A stretch of DNA of 49,935 nucleotides from an uncultured Dokdonia sp. (GTDB lineage Bacteria; Bacteroidota; Bacteroidia; Flavobacteriales; Flavobacteriaceae): assembly GCF_947492815.1 (NCBI RefSeq), contig NZ_CANLOB010000033.1:1-49935 (forward strand), written 5' to 3'. Position 1 is the first letter of the stretch, and each line of letters starts with the position of its first letter. This document shows positions 32,400 to 41,300 of this stretch, in pieces. The notes under the pieces were generated by a model. It had not been told where the DNA came from. It made no database searches and saw only the letters and a list, made by a program, of their open reading frames with translations. The position numbers and the translations under genes are program-made.

Positions 32400-33230
32400 A
32401 TGAAATCAGAAAACATCTTAGTCATCGGAGGAACCGGAAAAACAGGAAAAAGAATTGTACAACAACTTCAAGAACTTGGACATCACATACGTGTAGGATC
32501 AAGATCGAATCAACCGTCATTTGACTGGCATCAACCAGAAGGTTGGGCAAAAGCATTAGAAGGAATGGATAAAGTATATATCACATACCAACCAGATCTA
32601 GCAGTACCTGGTGCTTTAGCAGCCATAGAGCAATTGGTAAAAGAAGCGCAAAAAGCTCGTATTAAAAAACTTGTCCTATTATCTGGCAAAGGAGAACGTG
32701 AAGCCCAATTGTGTGAACAAGTAGTGATACATTCAGGAATTGCCTATACGATTGTACGCGCCAGTTGGTTTCACCAAAATTTTAGCGAAAGCTTCTTATT
32801 AGATCCTATTTTAGAAGGTGTCGTAGCACTTCCACAAGCAGCAGCAAAAATTCCATTTGTAGATGTACGTGATATAGCTGCCGTAGCTGTCCAAGCATTA
32901 TTAGATGAAAAACATCATGGACACATTTACCAGCTCACAGGACCACGAACATTAACATTTAAAGATGCCATTAATGAAATTGCAAAAGCGAGTAATAGAA
33001 CCATTACATTTATCCCCATAAGTGTATCTGAGTATAGAGAAGGGATGTATAAAGCAAACCTTCCTAAAGACTTTATATGGCTTATTGAATACCTATTTAC
33101 TGAAGTGTTAGGAAATCCGAGCAACTCAGAAATCACAGGTGATATAGAAAAGATACTAGGTAGCAAACCCATCGACTTTAGCGAATATGCACAACAAACA
33201 GCAGCTACAGGTATTTGGAATAAGAAGTAA
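32400..33230 (+). CDS. NmrA-like NAD(P)-binding protein
   Basis: 276 residues, ATG start. Rossmann fold with the dinucleotide motif VIGGTGKTGKRI (8-19). The helix that follows and RVGSRS suit NADP. No catalytic YxxxK is seen; VRASWFHQNFSES matches NmrA/QOR2-type proteins, which sense redox cofactors or reduce quinones. It is downstream of the AraC, haem and DUF1772 genes and likely in the same regulon. Confidence 0.85.
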   Translation: MKSENILVIGGTGKTGKRIVQQLQELGHHIRVGSRSNQPSFDWHQPEGWAKALEGMDKVYITYQPDLAVPGALAAIEQLVKEAQKARIKKLVLLSGKGEREAQLCEQVVIHSGIAYTIVRASWFHQNFSESFLLDPILEGVVALPQAAAKIPFVDVRDIAAVAVQALLDEKHHGHIYQLTGPRTLTFKDAINEIAKASNRTITFIPISVSEYREGMYKANLPKDFIWLIEYLFTEVLGNPSNSEITGDIEKILGSKPIDFSEYAQQTAATGIWNKK

Positions 33231-33356
33231 TATAGTAGATGTCCCCCAAGTCTTTAATAATTTAAAATTATTAAAGACTTTTATTACTATAAGATAATAT
33301 TCATTTTTTTTACGACTAATCTAAAAATCATATTTGAATATTAATACCTTTAGTGT

Positions 33357-34439
33357 ATGCCAAAATCTTTACTTTTTATTCCTGACATTTCAGGATTTAC
33401 AAAATTTGTTCAAACTACGGAGGCAGAACATAGTCAGCATGTAATTGCAGAGCTACTAGAGGTACTCATAGAAGCAAATACACAACAATTACGTCTTGCT
33501 GAAGTAGAAGGCGATGCCTTGTTTTTTTATAAAGAAGGACAAATACTTTCTCAGGAAAAACTTTTGGCACAAATTGAAACGATGTATACCGCTTTTTATA
33601 GCCACTTAAAACTACTAGAGAAAAATAGAATTTGTCCCTGTATGGCGTGTGCAAGTGCTATACATCTTGAACTTAAAATTGTAGCACACGTAGCAGATTT
33701 ACAATTTATAGAAGTACAAAACAATAGAAAGCCCTTTGGAGAAGCAGTAATCAAAGCCCATCGATTACTCAAAAATTCGGTGGAGAGTGATAATTATGTA
33801 CTGTTAAGTAAAGAACTGGCTACAGAAATCAAAATGCCATTAGACTATAAAAGTTCCTTATTCCGCTTTCGCGAAAGCGTAAACACTTATGATAATATTC
33901 CTGTTCATTATATTTTTTCAGAAATTGCCGTAGATAATTTAAAATTACAACCCTTTCAACAAGGACAAACCATCACACTTTTACGTCCTCCAAATTTACA
34001 AATTGAGCGTACCATTCCTGCAAATGCAGAAAAATTACTAGAGCTCATCACCAATTATAAACACAGACATTTATGGGCTGTAGGTGTCGATGAAATACAC
34101 TATGATGAGCATGAAGTCACTCGGTTAAATTCTGAGCATATGTGTGTGATTGGAGGGAAACATTTTAATTTTAAAGTGGTCAGTAAAGTTCCGAAAGCAA
34201 ATGAGATTGTATATGGAGAATATACCACAAGCCCTCCACCAGTAGATACATTATATCATTTTTTTAACATCAAACCTATTTCAGATACGAGTTCGCAACT
34301 TACTGTCGAGTTATTTTGGGAAGCTCGCTCTGTAATTAAAAAGTTGATGCTTGCCTTATTTGTTAAAAAAGGGTTTAAAAAGAATATCAATACATCATTA
34401 AATAAATTACAAGAAGTACTTGCAAACGATCGTATTTAG
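33357..34439 (+). CDS. DUF2652 (cyclase-like) protein with SRPBCC-like C-terminus
   Basis: 360 residues, ATG start. Residues 1-~195 resemble the DUF2652 family, related to adenylate cyclase folds: FIPDISGFTKFVQ at the start and EVEGDALFFY (50-59). One metal Asp of a true cyclase is in place but the rest is not clear, so enzyme activity is doubtful. Residues ~205-360 look like a lipid-binding SRPBCC/START domain. The palindrome gives RFRES at residues 170-174 here, a different frame from other genes. It converges with holA. Confidence 0.75.
   Translation: MPKSLLFIPDISGFTKFVQTTEAEHSQHVIAELLEVLIEANTQQLRLAEVEGDALFFYKEGQILSQEKLLAQIETMYTAFYSHLKLLEKNRICPCMACASAIHLELKIVAHVADLQFIEVQNNRKPFGEAVIKAHRLLKNSVESDNYVLLSKELATEIKMPLDYKSSLFRFRESVNTYDNIPVHYIFSEIAVDNLKLQPFQQGQTITLLRPPNLQIERTIPANAEKLLELITNYKHRHLWAVGVDEIHYDEHEVTRLNSEHMCVIGGKHFNFKVVSKVPKANEIVYGEYTTSPPPVDTLYHFFNIKPISDTSSQLTVELFWEARSVIKKLMLALFVKKGFKKNINTSLNKLQEVLANDRI
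33864..33879. repeat. Dispersed palindrome, 16 bp, inside DUF2652 gene
   Basis: CGCTTTCGCGAAAGCG. The only coding copy read as RFRES instead of AFAKA. Confidence 0.95.
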
Positions 34440-34465
34440 ATTAAAGGTCATCATTAGATTCGCAA

Positions 34466-35470
34466 TCATCCCATAATCTTTACGAGCAATTCTTTGAGTA
34501 TATATGGTGTCGCAAAAGTACTCGCTCCTACTCCTTTGCTCTTTACATCTGCTTCTCGTAAAAGAGCAATAGCCGCACTCACGCGCTTCATAGGGTAATG
34601 ACGAGCTGCTGTTGTATACTCACCTACAAAATAAGGATTAACACCTAATGCTTTGGCGACAGTACCTTTGTCTTTTTGAGGAAGTCCGTGGTATTTAAGG
34701 AGATTAGAGAAAAAACCATATAAGGATGATATCGTAAGTACTAATGGATTGTCTTTAGGGTTTTGTGTAAAATATAAACTAATGCGTTGTGCTTTTACAA
34801 TATCTCGCTCTCCAACCGCTTTACGAAGTTCAAAATTATTGAAATCTTTACTGATTCCTATATTCTCTTCAATAGCTTCTGGTGTAATCTCACTTCCTTG
34901 CGGAAGGATGAGCATTAATTTTTTAATCTCATTATTTACTTTACTTAGATCAGTACCTAAATATTCTACTAAAATATGTGCTGCTTTAGGGTTGATTTGA
35001 TAGCCTTTTTGAGTCACGATACCACGTAACCAATCTCCTACTTGATTTTCGTATAATTTTTTACTTTCAAAATGAACGCCCTTTTTTTTAAGGACTTTGG
35101 CTAGTGGTTTTCTACCATCTAATTTTTTGTATTTATAGCAGATCACCAATACCGTTGTGGGCTGAGGATTTTCTACATAGGAAGCAAGTTTATCTATGGT
35201 ACGAGAAAGGTCTTGTGCTTCTTTTACAATGACCACTTGACGCTCTGCCATCATAGGGTATCGTTTGGCATTACTAACAATATCGTCTACGGTAACATCA
35301 CGACCGTACAAAACCATTTGATTAAATCCTTTTTCGGATTCATCTAGAATATTTGCTTCTATATAACTTGCTATTTCATCAATAAAATAGGACTCTTCCC
35401 CACTTAAAAAATAGATAGGGTGTATCATTCCGTTCTGGAGATCTGATAATATTTTTTTTGCGTTTTGCAC
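34466..35470 (-). CDS. holA: DNA polymerase III subunit delta
   Basis: 334 residues. The start is a GTG at 35470, as no upstream ATG fits. It is the clamp-loader delta subunit, which opens the beta clamp for loading on DNA. IYFLSGEESYFIDEI (19-33), the variant AAA+ fold without a working Walker A, and the C-terminal collar ending YILKELLVKIM agree with the family. Divergent from the HsdR_N-like gene with a 36-bp gap, a common flavobacterial arrangement. Confidence 0.9.
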   Translation of the reverse strand: MQNAKKILSDLQNGMIHPIYFLSGEESYFIDEIASYIEANILDESEKGFNQMVLYGRDVTVDDIVSNAKRYPMMAERQVVIVKEAQDLSRTIDKLASYVENPQPTTVLVICYKYKKLDGRKPLAKVLKKKGVHFESKKLYENQVGDWLRGIVTQKGYQINPKAAHILVEYLGTDLSKVNNEIKKLMLILPQGSEITPEAIEENIGISKDFNNFELRKAVGERDIVKAQRISLYFTQNPKDNPLVLTISSLYGFFSNLLKYHGLPQKDKGTVAKALGVNPYFVGEYTTAARHYPMKRVSAAIALLREADVKSKGVGASTFATPYILKELLVKIMG

Positions 35471-35506
35471 TATTGAGGTTTCCTATAAAAAAAGTAATTT
35501 GCAGTC

Positions 35507-35956
35507 ATGCAAGCTCTCGATTTTCCAGCGTATGACTTTCGACTCAAAAATAGCGAAAACAAATCGTATATTTTTGACCCTATACGTAAAAAATTTATAC
35601 TCCTTACTCCAGAAGAATGGGTACGACAACACGTATTACAATTCCTTATGAAGACCAAAGGATATCCTGCAAGTCTTATTAATGTTGAAAAGGAAATCAA
35701 AATTTACGATACTAAAAAACGATATGATATTGTCATTTTTAATTCTGATGGGAGTATTTTCTTAATTGTAGAGTGTAAAAGACCTAAAGTGGCTATTACA
35801 CAAACTGCATTTGATCAGATTGCGAGGTATAACTTAAAATTACAAGCCTCTTTACTGATGGTCACAAATGGATTGCATCATTACTACTGCGCCATGAATT
35901 TTAAGCAGGAACGATATCAGTTTTTAAAAGAAATCCCTAATTATATTATAAAATGA
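35507..35956 (+). CDS. HsdR_N-like PD-(D/E)XK protein
   Basis: 149 residues, ATG start. It matches the N-terminal nuclease domain of type I restriction HsdR (HSDR_N_2): R73-YDIVIF carries the Asp, and VECKRPKV (89-96) the E-x-K. No helicase or methylase partner exists here. Bacteroidota keep it beside holA, suggesting a housekeeping rather than restriction role (inference). Confidence 0.85.
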   Translation: MQALDFPAYDFRLKNSENKSYIFDPIRKKFILLTPEEWVRQHVLQFLMKTKGYPASLINVEKEIKIYDTKKRYDIVIFNSDGSIFLIVECKRPKVAITQTAFDQIARYNLKLQASLLMVTNGLHHYYCAMNFKQERYQFLKEIPNYIIK

Positions 35957-35966
35957 TGTTTGGTAT

Positions 35967-35980
35967 GCTTTCGCGAAAGC
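35967..35980. repeat. Dispersed palindrome, 14 bp, before GT2 gene
   Basis: GCTTTCGCGAAAGC between the HsdR_N-like stop and the GT2 start. Could form a hairpin in the transcript 22 nt before the start codon. Confidence 0.9.
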
Positions 35981-36001
35981 AAAAACCCTTTTATTTGCAA
36001 C

Positions 36002-37003
36002 GTGAAAACAGCAATTGTTATACTTAATTGGAATGGACGTTCATTACTAGAACGTTTTTTAGAAAGTGTAGTCACACACAGTGCACATTTGGCTACTATT
36101 TATCTAGCAGATAATGCTTCTACAGATAGTTCTGTAGCTTATTGTAAAGAACACTTTCCTGAAGATGTAAAAATCATTCAAAATAAAGAAAATGGCGGTT
36201 ATGCTAAAGGATATAATGATGCTTTACGTCACGTAGATGCAGATCTTTATGTATTGCTTAATAGTGATGTAAAAGTTGAGAAAGGTTGGTTAGAACCTAT
36301 GGTATCTGTTTTTGTAACTTCGGCATCTATTGCTGTAGCACAACCTAAGATTAAAGATTTAAAACGTCCTACGCTATTTGAATATGCAGGAGCCGCTGGG
36401 GGATATATAGATGCATTAGGATATCCTTATTGCAGAGGACGTATTTTTGATCATTGTGAAGAAGATACGGGACAATATAATGATACTGTTGATGTGCAAT
36501 GGGCTAGCGGAGCTTGCCTATTTATAAGAGCAAAGTTATATTGGGATGCAAACGGCCTAGATGAAGATTTCTTTGCACATCAGGAAGAAATAGATCTTTG
36601 CTGGCGTATTAAAAACAAAGGATATCGTATTGTTGCTGTAGGAGATAGTGAAGTATTCCATTTAGGAGGAGCCACACTTTCTTCTGCAAACCCTCAAAAA
36701 ACATTTTATAATTTTAGAAACACCTTATTTGCTGTTGTAAAAAATAGTACTGGAGTACCCTATTTATTGCTTGTCTTAATTCGACTTATCCTAGATGGAA
36801 TTGCAGGGTTTAAATTTTTATTAGAAGGAAAACCAAAACATGTCTTGGCGATTATAAAGGCACATGTTAGTTTTTATAGACACTTCCCTAATTTACTCAA
36901 AAAGCGAAAGGCTCTAAAACAAAGTCATCAGTATTATCAGGTATGGTCTATTGTTTTTAAATATTTCATAAAAAATAAAAAGACATATCGCGATCTTTTA
37001 TAA
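36002..37003 (+). CDS. Glycosyltransferase family 2
   Basis: 333 residues from the GTG at 36002 (VKTAIVILNWNG is the usual first line of this family). A frame extending back to a TTG at 35960 reads through the palindrome and is rejected as the start. GT-A fold: NWNGR near the N-terminus, ADNAS (near residue 36), LNSDVKVEKGW with the DxD-like site, and the acceptor motif QEEIDLCWRI. Resembles rhamnosyl or dTDP-sugar transferases acting on surface polysaccharide. One hydrophobic stretch near residue 250 suggests membrane contact. Confidence 0.88.
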   Translation: MKTAIVILNWNGRSLLERFLESVVTHSAHLATIYLADNASTDSSVAYCKEHFPEDVKIIQNKENGGYAKGYNDALRHVDADLYVLLNSDVKVEKGWLEPMVSVFVTSASIAVAQPKIKDLKRPTLFEYAGAAGGYIDALGYPYCRGRIFDHCEEDTGQYNDTVDVQWASGACLFIRAKLYWDANGLDEDFFAHQEEIDLCWRIKNKGYRIVAVGDSEVFHLGGATLSSANPQKTFYNFRNTLFAVVKNSTGVPYLLLVLIRLILDGIAGFKFLLEGKPKHVLAIIKAHVSFYRHFPNLLKKRKALKQSHQYYQVWSIVFKYFIKNKKTYRDLL

Positions 37004-37050
37004 AAACGATAAAAAACTGTTAATCGCTATTTTAACATTTCCATTTTTGG

Positions 37051-37058
37051 TACTTTTG
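37051..37058 (+). promoter_or_regulatory. -7 box of the OmpA-like lipoprotein gene
   Basis: TACTTTTG fits TAnnTTTG and is 24 bp from the ATG at 37083. No certain TTTG partner. Confidence 0.5.
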
Positions 37059-37082
37059 AGTATAACTTGAAATACCCAGAAT

Positions 37083-37952
37083 ATGAAACGTATCCTATTA
37101 GCAAGTTGTGCAAGTTTACTATTACTTGCCTCTTGTGTATCAAAGAAAGAATATGCTGCCCTTGAAGCAAGACAACAAGAAACTCAGGATTTATTAAATT
37201 CTGCAACAGTAAAACTAAATTCTTGTTTGGAAGAAAAAGCGAGTGCTACTACACGAGTTGCTTCTCTAGAAGAACGTATTGCTGAATTACGAAAAGATAA
37301 GAATGAATTAATTCAGAGTTCTAAAGACTTAACGGTTCTTACACAACAAGGAGCGACAAATTTAGAAAAGTCTCTTGAGAGTCTTAAAGAAAAGGACTTA
37401 AAGATAAATCGTTTACAAGACGCACTTACTAAAAAAGATAGTGTTACACTGGCATTAGTTACGAGTCTTAAAAAAGAAGTAGGCCTAGACGATCAGGACA
37501 TTGAAATAAATGTAGAAAAAGGTGTCGTATTTATATCGCTTTCTGATAAAGTATTATTTAAAAGTGGAAGCTACAACATTACCAATAGAGCCAAAGAGAT
37601 TCTTGGTAAAGTAGCAACGGTTATTAACGGAAAACCAGATTTTGAAGCTCTTGTAGAAGGTCATACAGATAATGTACCTTATAAGAAAGGTGTTTTATTA
37701 GATAACTGGGATTTAAGTGCAAAACGTGCTACAGCTATTGTAAGAGCTCTTGTAGATCTAGGGGCAAATCCTTCACAACTAATTGCAGCGGGTAGAAGTG
37801 AATATGTACCATTAGTACCAAATGATACTGCTGAAAACAAATCGACAAATAGACGTACCAAAATATATGTACTTCCAAAAATTGATCAATTCTATACGAT
37901 GATAGAAGAAGAAATGAAAAACTTAGAAACTGGAGAAGACGGAGGAGAATAA
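37083..37952 (+). CDS. OmpA-family peptidoglycan-binding lipoprotein
   Basis: 289 residues, ATG start, lipobox LLASC18. A coiled coil (about 25-120: EARQQETQDLLNSATVKL and following heptads) leads to an OmpA C-terminal domain (~140-260) with EGHTDNVPY and NRRTKIYV. It should tie the outer membrane to peptidoglycan. Followed by a strong terminator, so probably a single-gene unit. Confidence 0.9.
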   Translation: MKRILLASCASLLLLASCVSKKEYAALEARQQETQDLLNSATVKLNSCLEEKASATTRVASLEERIAELRKDKNELIQSSKDLTVLTQQGATNLEKSLESLKEKDLKINRLQDALTKKDSVTLALVTSLKKEVGLDDQDIEINVEKGVVFISLSDKVLFKSGSYNITNRAKEILGKVATVINGKPDFEALVEGHTDNVPYKKGVLLDNWDLSAKRATAIVRALVDLGANPSQLIAAGRSEYVPLVPNDTAENKSTNRRTKIYVLPKIDQFYTMIEEEMKNLETGEDGGE

Positions 37953-37979
37953 AAGGTTTCTCAAAAAACAGTGTTAATT

Positions 37980-38011
37980 AAAAGACGGTTACCAAATGGT
38001 GACCGTCTTTT
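37980..38011 (+). terminator. Terminator of the OmpA-like gene
   Basis: AAAAGACGGTTACCA pairs with TGGTGACCGTCTTTT (one G-T pair), then TGTTTT. 27 bp past the stop. The rest of the gap to 38351 holds the shared leader at 38190-38240 and AT-rich DNA. Confidence 0.9.
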
Positions 38012-38189
38012 GTTTTATAAGCATATACCCTATTATATATTGTGAGTGATTTTATTGATTTTTTTTACTCCTAAAGAAAATATCAATAGAAAATTTAGAG
38101 TAATGAACATCTACATGCACAATGGGTTAACAGCTACTGCGTTTGAATGTTAATACAATTAGTAAACTCTTAGAAAAACACGTTATTTT

Positions 38190-38240
38190 ATCGTTGAAAT
38201 ACACAAAAGCCAAGTTGAAATACAAATTTTAACACTTTTC
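38190..38240 (+). promoter_or_regulatory. Upstream block shared with the giant adhesin gene
   Basis: ATCGTTGAAATACACAAA ... AATTTTAACACTTTT resembles 43686-43737 (ATCGATGAAATACACAAA ... AATTTTAACATTTTT). Both are followed 80-90 bp later by CCCAAATCA-TATA and, soon after, by a T9SS-exported gene. It looks like a common control region or a copied promoter. Confidence 0.6.
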
Positions 38241-38351
38241 ACACGTATAATTTCTAAATTTTATCTAGATTAGCACCACCCAAATCATATATATTATATA
38301 TAGTAACCCCAAATTACTTTGACTAACAACAAGTACCTACTTAAAACAACT

Positions 38352-41300
38352 ATGAAAAAAACTACCCTTAAGCGCACTGTTCTCGCATGTGCGCTATCGC
38401 TATGTACTATTACTGGGCTTTTTGCTCAAGATGGACATGATCATGATAACCATGACAATTTATCTGGTAAGCGTATTCTATTAAAGAGTCCAACGAAAGA
38501 CCAATTAGTTAATGTTGCTGAACTTGGTTTAGACTTACACTGTGGAGCAAAACCAATTGGAGATGATTTAAGACTTGACATATATGGAGATGCTTTACAA
38601 GAAATAAGTGCATTAGGACTTGATTATGAAATTATAGAAGAAGATCTTTCTACTTTCTATGCTAGAAGAGGTCAAGAAAGACTTCCATTAGCTATACAAC
38701 AACTAGAAGCATTAAAAGTAAACTCACAAGGACAGAATAGATCTTTTAGTGAATTAGAAGCAGCTATAGACAACCCTATTCAATATGATGAATGTGCTGA
38801 ATTTAATTGGGTACCTCAAAATTTCCAATTAGGATCAATGGGAGGATGTCTTACAGTAGATGAAGCTTTAGCAGAATTAGACAGAATGAAATTATTATTT
38901 CCAGATCTAATTTCTACAAAGGCCTCTGCATCTGCTTTAGGAATGCAAACCAATGGAAATACAACAGGAAGTGGTACGACCGCTTCTGGGATCCCTATTG
39001 ATTTTGATCCTCAAGATATTTTTTATGTGCGTATTTCTGATAATCCAGAAACAGATGAAGCAAACGAGCCAGAATCTTTAATTACTGGAATGATCCATTC
39101 GCGTGAGGCGAGTAGTTTGATGAATATCATCTATTATATGTGGTATATATTAGAAAATTATGATCAAGATCCTGTCATTAAAAACATGATTGATAATCAA
39201 GAACTTTACTTTGTTCCTATTATTAATCCTGATGGTTTAAGATGGAATGAAATTGTTCAGGATGGAAATTCTGGAGGTTTTCAACGTAAAAATTTACGCC
39301 CTAATGTAAATGACAATGGAAACGTAAATAATGGAAATGTATTAAGAGGTATAGATTTAAATAGAAATTCTGACTATTACTGGGGCTTTGATAATGTAGG
39401 GTCTAGTGGTCTAACAAATCAAGATACCTATAGAGGAGATTCTCCAGGTTCTGAAAATGAAATTATGATCATGCAAGAATTTGTAGGTGATCATGAATTT
39501 GAGACAGCTATTAATCATCATGCAGGATTAAACTCGATTGTAACAACTTCGTATAATGGAGATCCAAGTGCTTCATCTGGAAGAGAAGATGAGTTTCAAA
39601 ACCTTATGCAAAATGTAACTCGTTATAATAGATATGTACATGGTTCTGCCCCAAATACATTGACAAATGCCAATGGTGACATTAACGATTGGATGTTTGG
39701 AGGCCCCGTAGTAAATTATGATCCTATTGGACCACTTACAAGTAATCCATCTATAGGTTCAGGGCAAGGAATTATTACATTTTCACCTGAAAATGGAGAT
39801 GAATTTTGGCCAGATCCTACCGAGTTTGTAACAATAGCTCAAAGAGCAATGCGTATAAATTTAATTACATCTCTGGCTGCTGGTAGATTTGCAAAATTAT
39901 ATGATCATACTGAAACGAATATTGATCAAATGAATGGTCAATTAGACTTTGCGGTTGAAAACATAGGACAAACCTATGATGATGTTCCTAACACAACAAC
40001 TAACTTCACATTGCTTGTTGAAGCAGTTTCAGATAATATTATAATTACAACACCTAGTGCTACCGCATTAGATGCTATGAATGTATTAGAACAACGTTTA
40101 GTAACTGCTGCATATACATTAGACCCAAGTATTCAAGCTAATGACCCTATAGAATATAAAGTAACTCTAAGCAATGATATTCATACTATTTATGAAGCTA
40201 CTTTCATAAAATATTATAACCCATCAGTACTTATAACTGCAGATGGTATTTCAAACTGGAGTACAACTAGTTGGTCAGAAGTAACGACTGGTTTTAATGG
40301 AAGTACAAATGCGATTGCATCTACAACAACGTCATATGGAAATAGTAATGAAACATTTGTAACCCTTACAAACCCTGTTGATCTAAGTGGTGTTGGTTCT
40401 GCAGTCATTCATTACAATGCTACTTGGGATATAGAGCGTAACTTTGACCTTGCTCAATTAGAAGCTAGTACAGATGGAGGTACTACATGGGTAGGACTTT
40501 GTGGAAGACATACAAGACCTGCTGCTACTAGAGCAACAAGTTTTCACTTAACAAAAAGTCAAACTGAAGAAAATTTTCAATCACTAAATGGAACTTACAT
40601 CTATGATGGAGATATGTATGTAGATACTACAGATGATGCTACAAATAATCCTACTGCAAAATGGGTATTAGAAGAAGTATATCTAGATCCTACTAATAAC
40701 CCTGGTATTATTGGTAATAGTAACGTACAATTTAGATTTAAATTTGCTTCTGATACTTCTAACAGAGCCGATGGATATAATGTAGAGTTTAGAGGATTTA
40801 AATTTGATAATTTCAAAATTATCAATACAAGTATAGATGATAGAACGTGTATAAATGGAGTTATTGATCAATTCCCATATAGAGAGAGTTTTGAAAATGG
40901 AACAGGTACTTTCTTTCAGGCAGGTGGTGACGATGGTGATTGGACATTGAATCTAGCTAGTCAAGGAACACCTTCAAACGGTACTGGGCCAGCCGGAGGT
41001 AATGGTGTTAAATCTATACACGAACAAAATTATGTGTATACAGAAGCATCTACAAGTGGTTTAGGGTTTAATGCTACTGTGATATTACAAAGTAATTGTA
41101 TCGATTTTACTAGTGAGTATAATGATATAGACTTAGCCTTCCATTATCATAGATTTGGAACTAATTTTGGAAATAATAATGGAACACTAGATGTGCAAAT
41201 AAGTGATGATGAAGGATTAACTTGGACGAATATAGTCCCTCAGATATCTGGAGCATCGGTAAATGCATGGCAAGAAGTCACTGAAGATCTAACAGCTTAC

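Noticed and set aside
35960..36001. GT2 start at the TTG at 35960
   Set aside because: The extra 14 residues translate the palindrome; the family begins at (M/V)KTAIVILNWNG, so GTG at 36002 is favoured.
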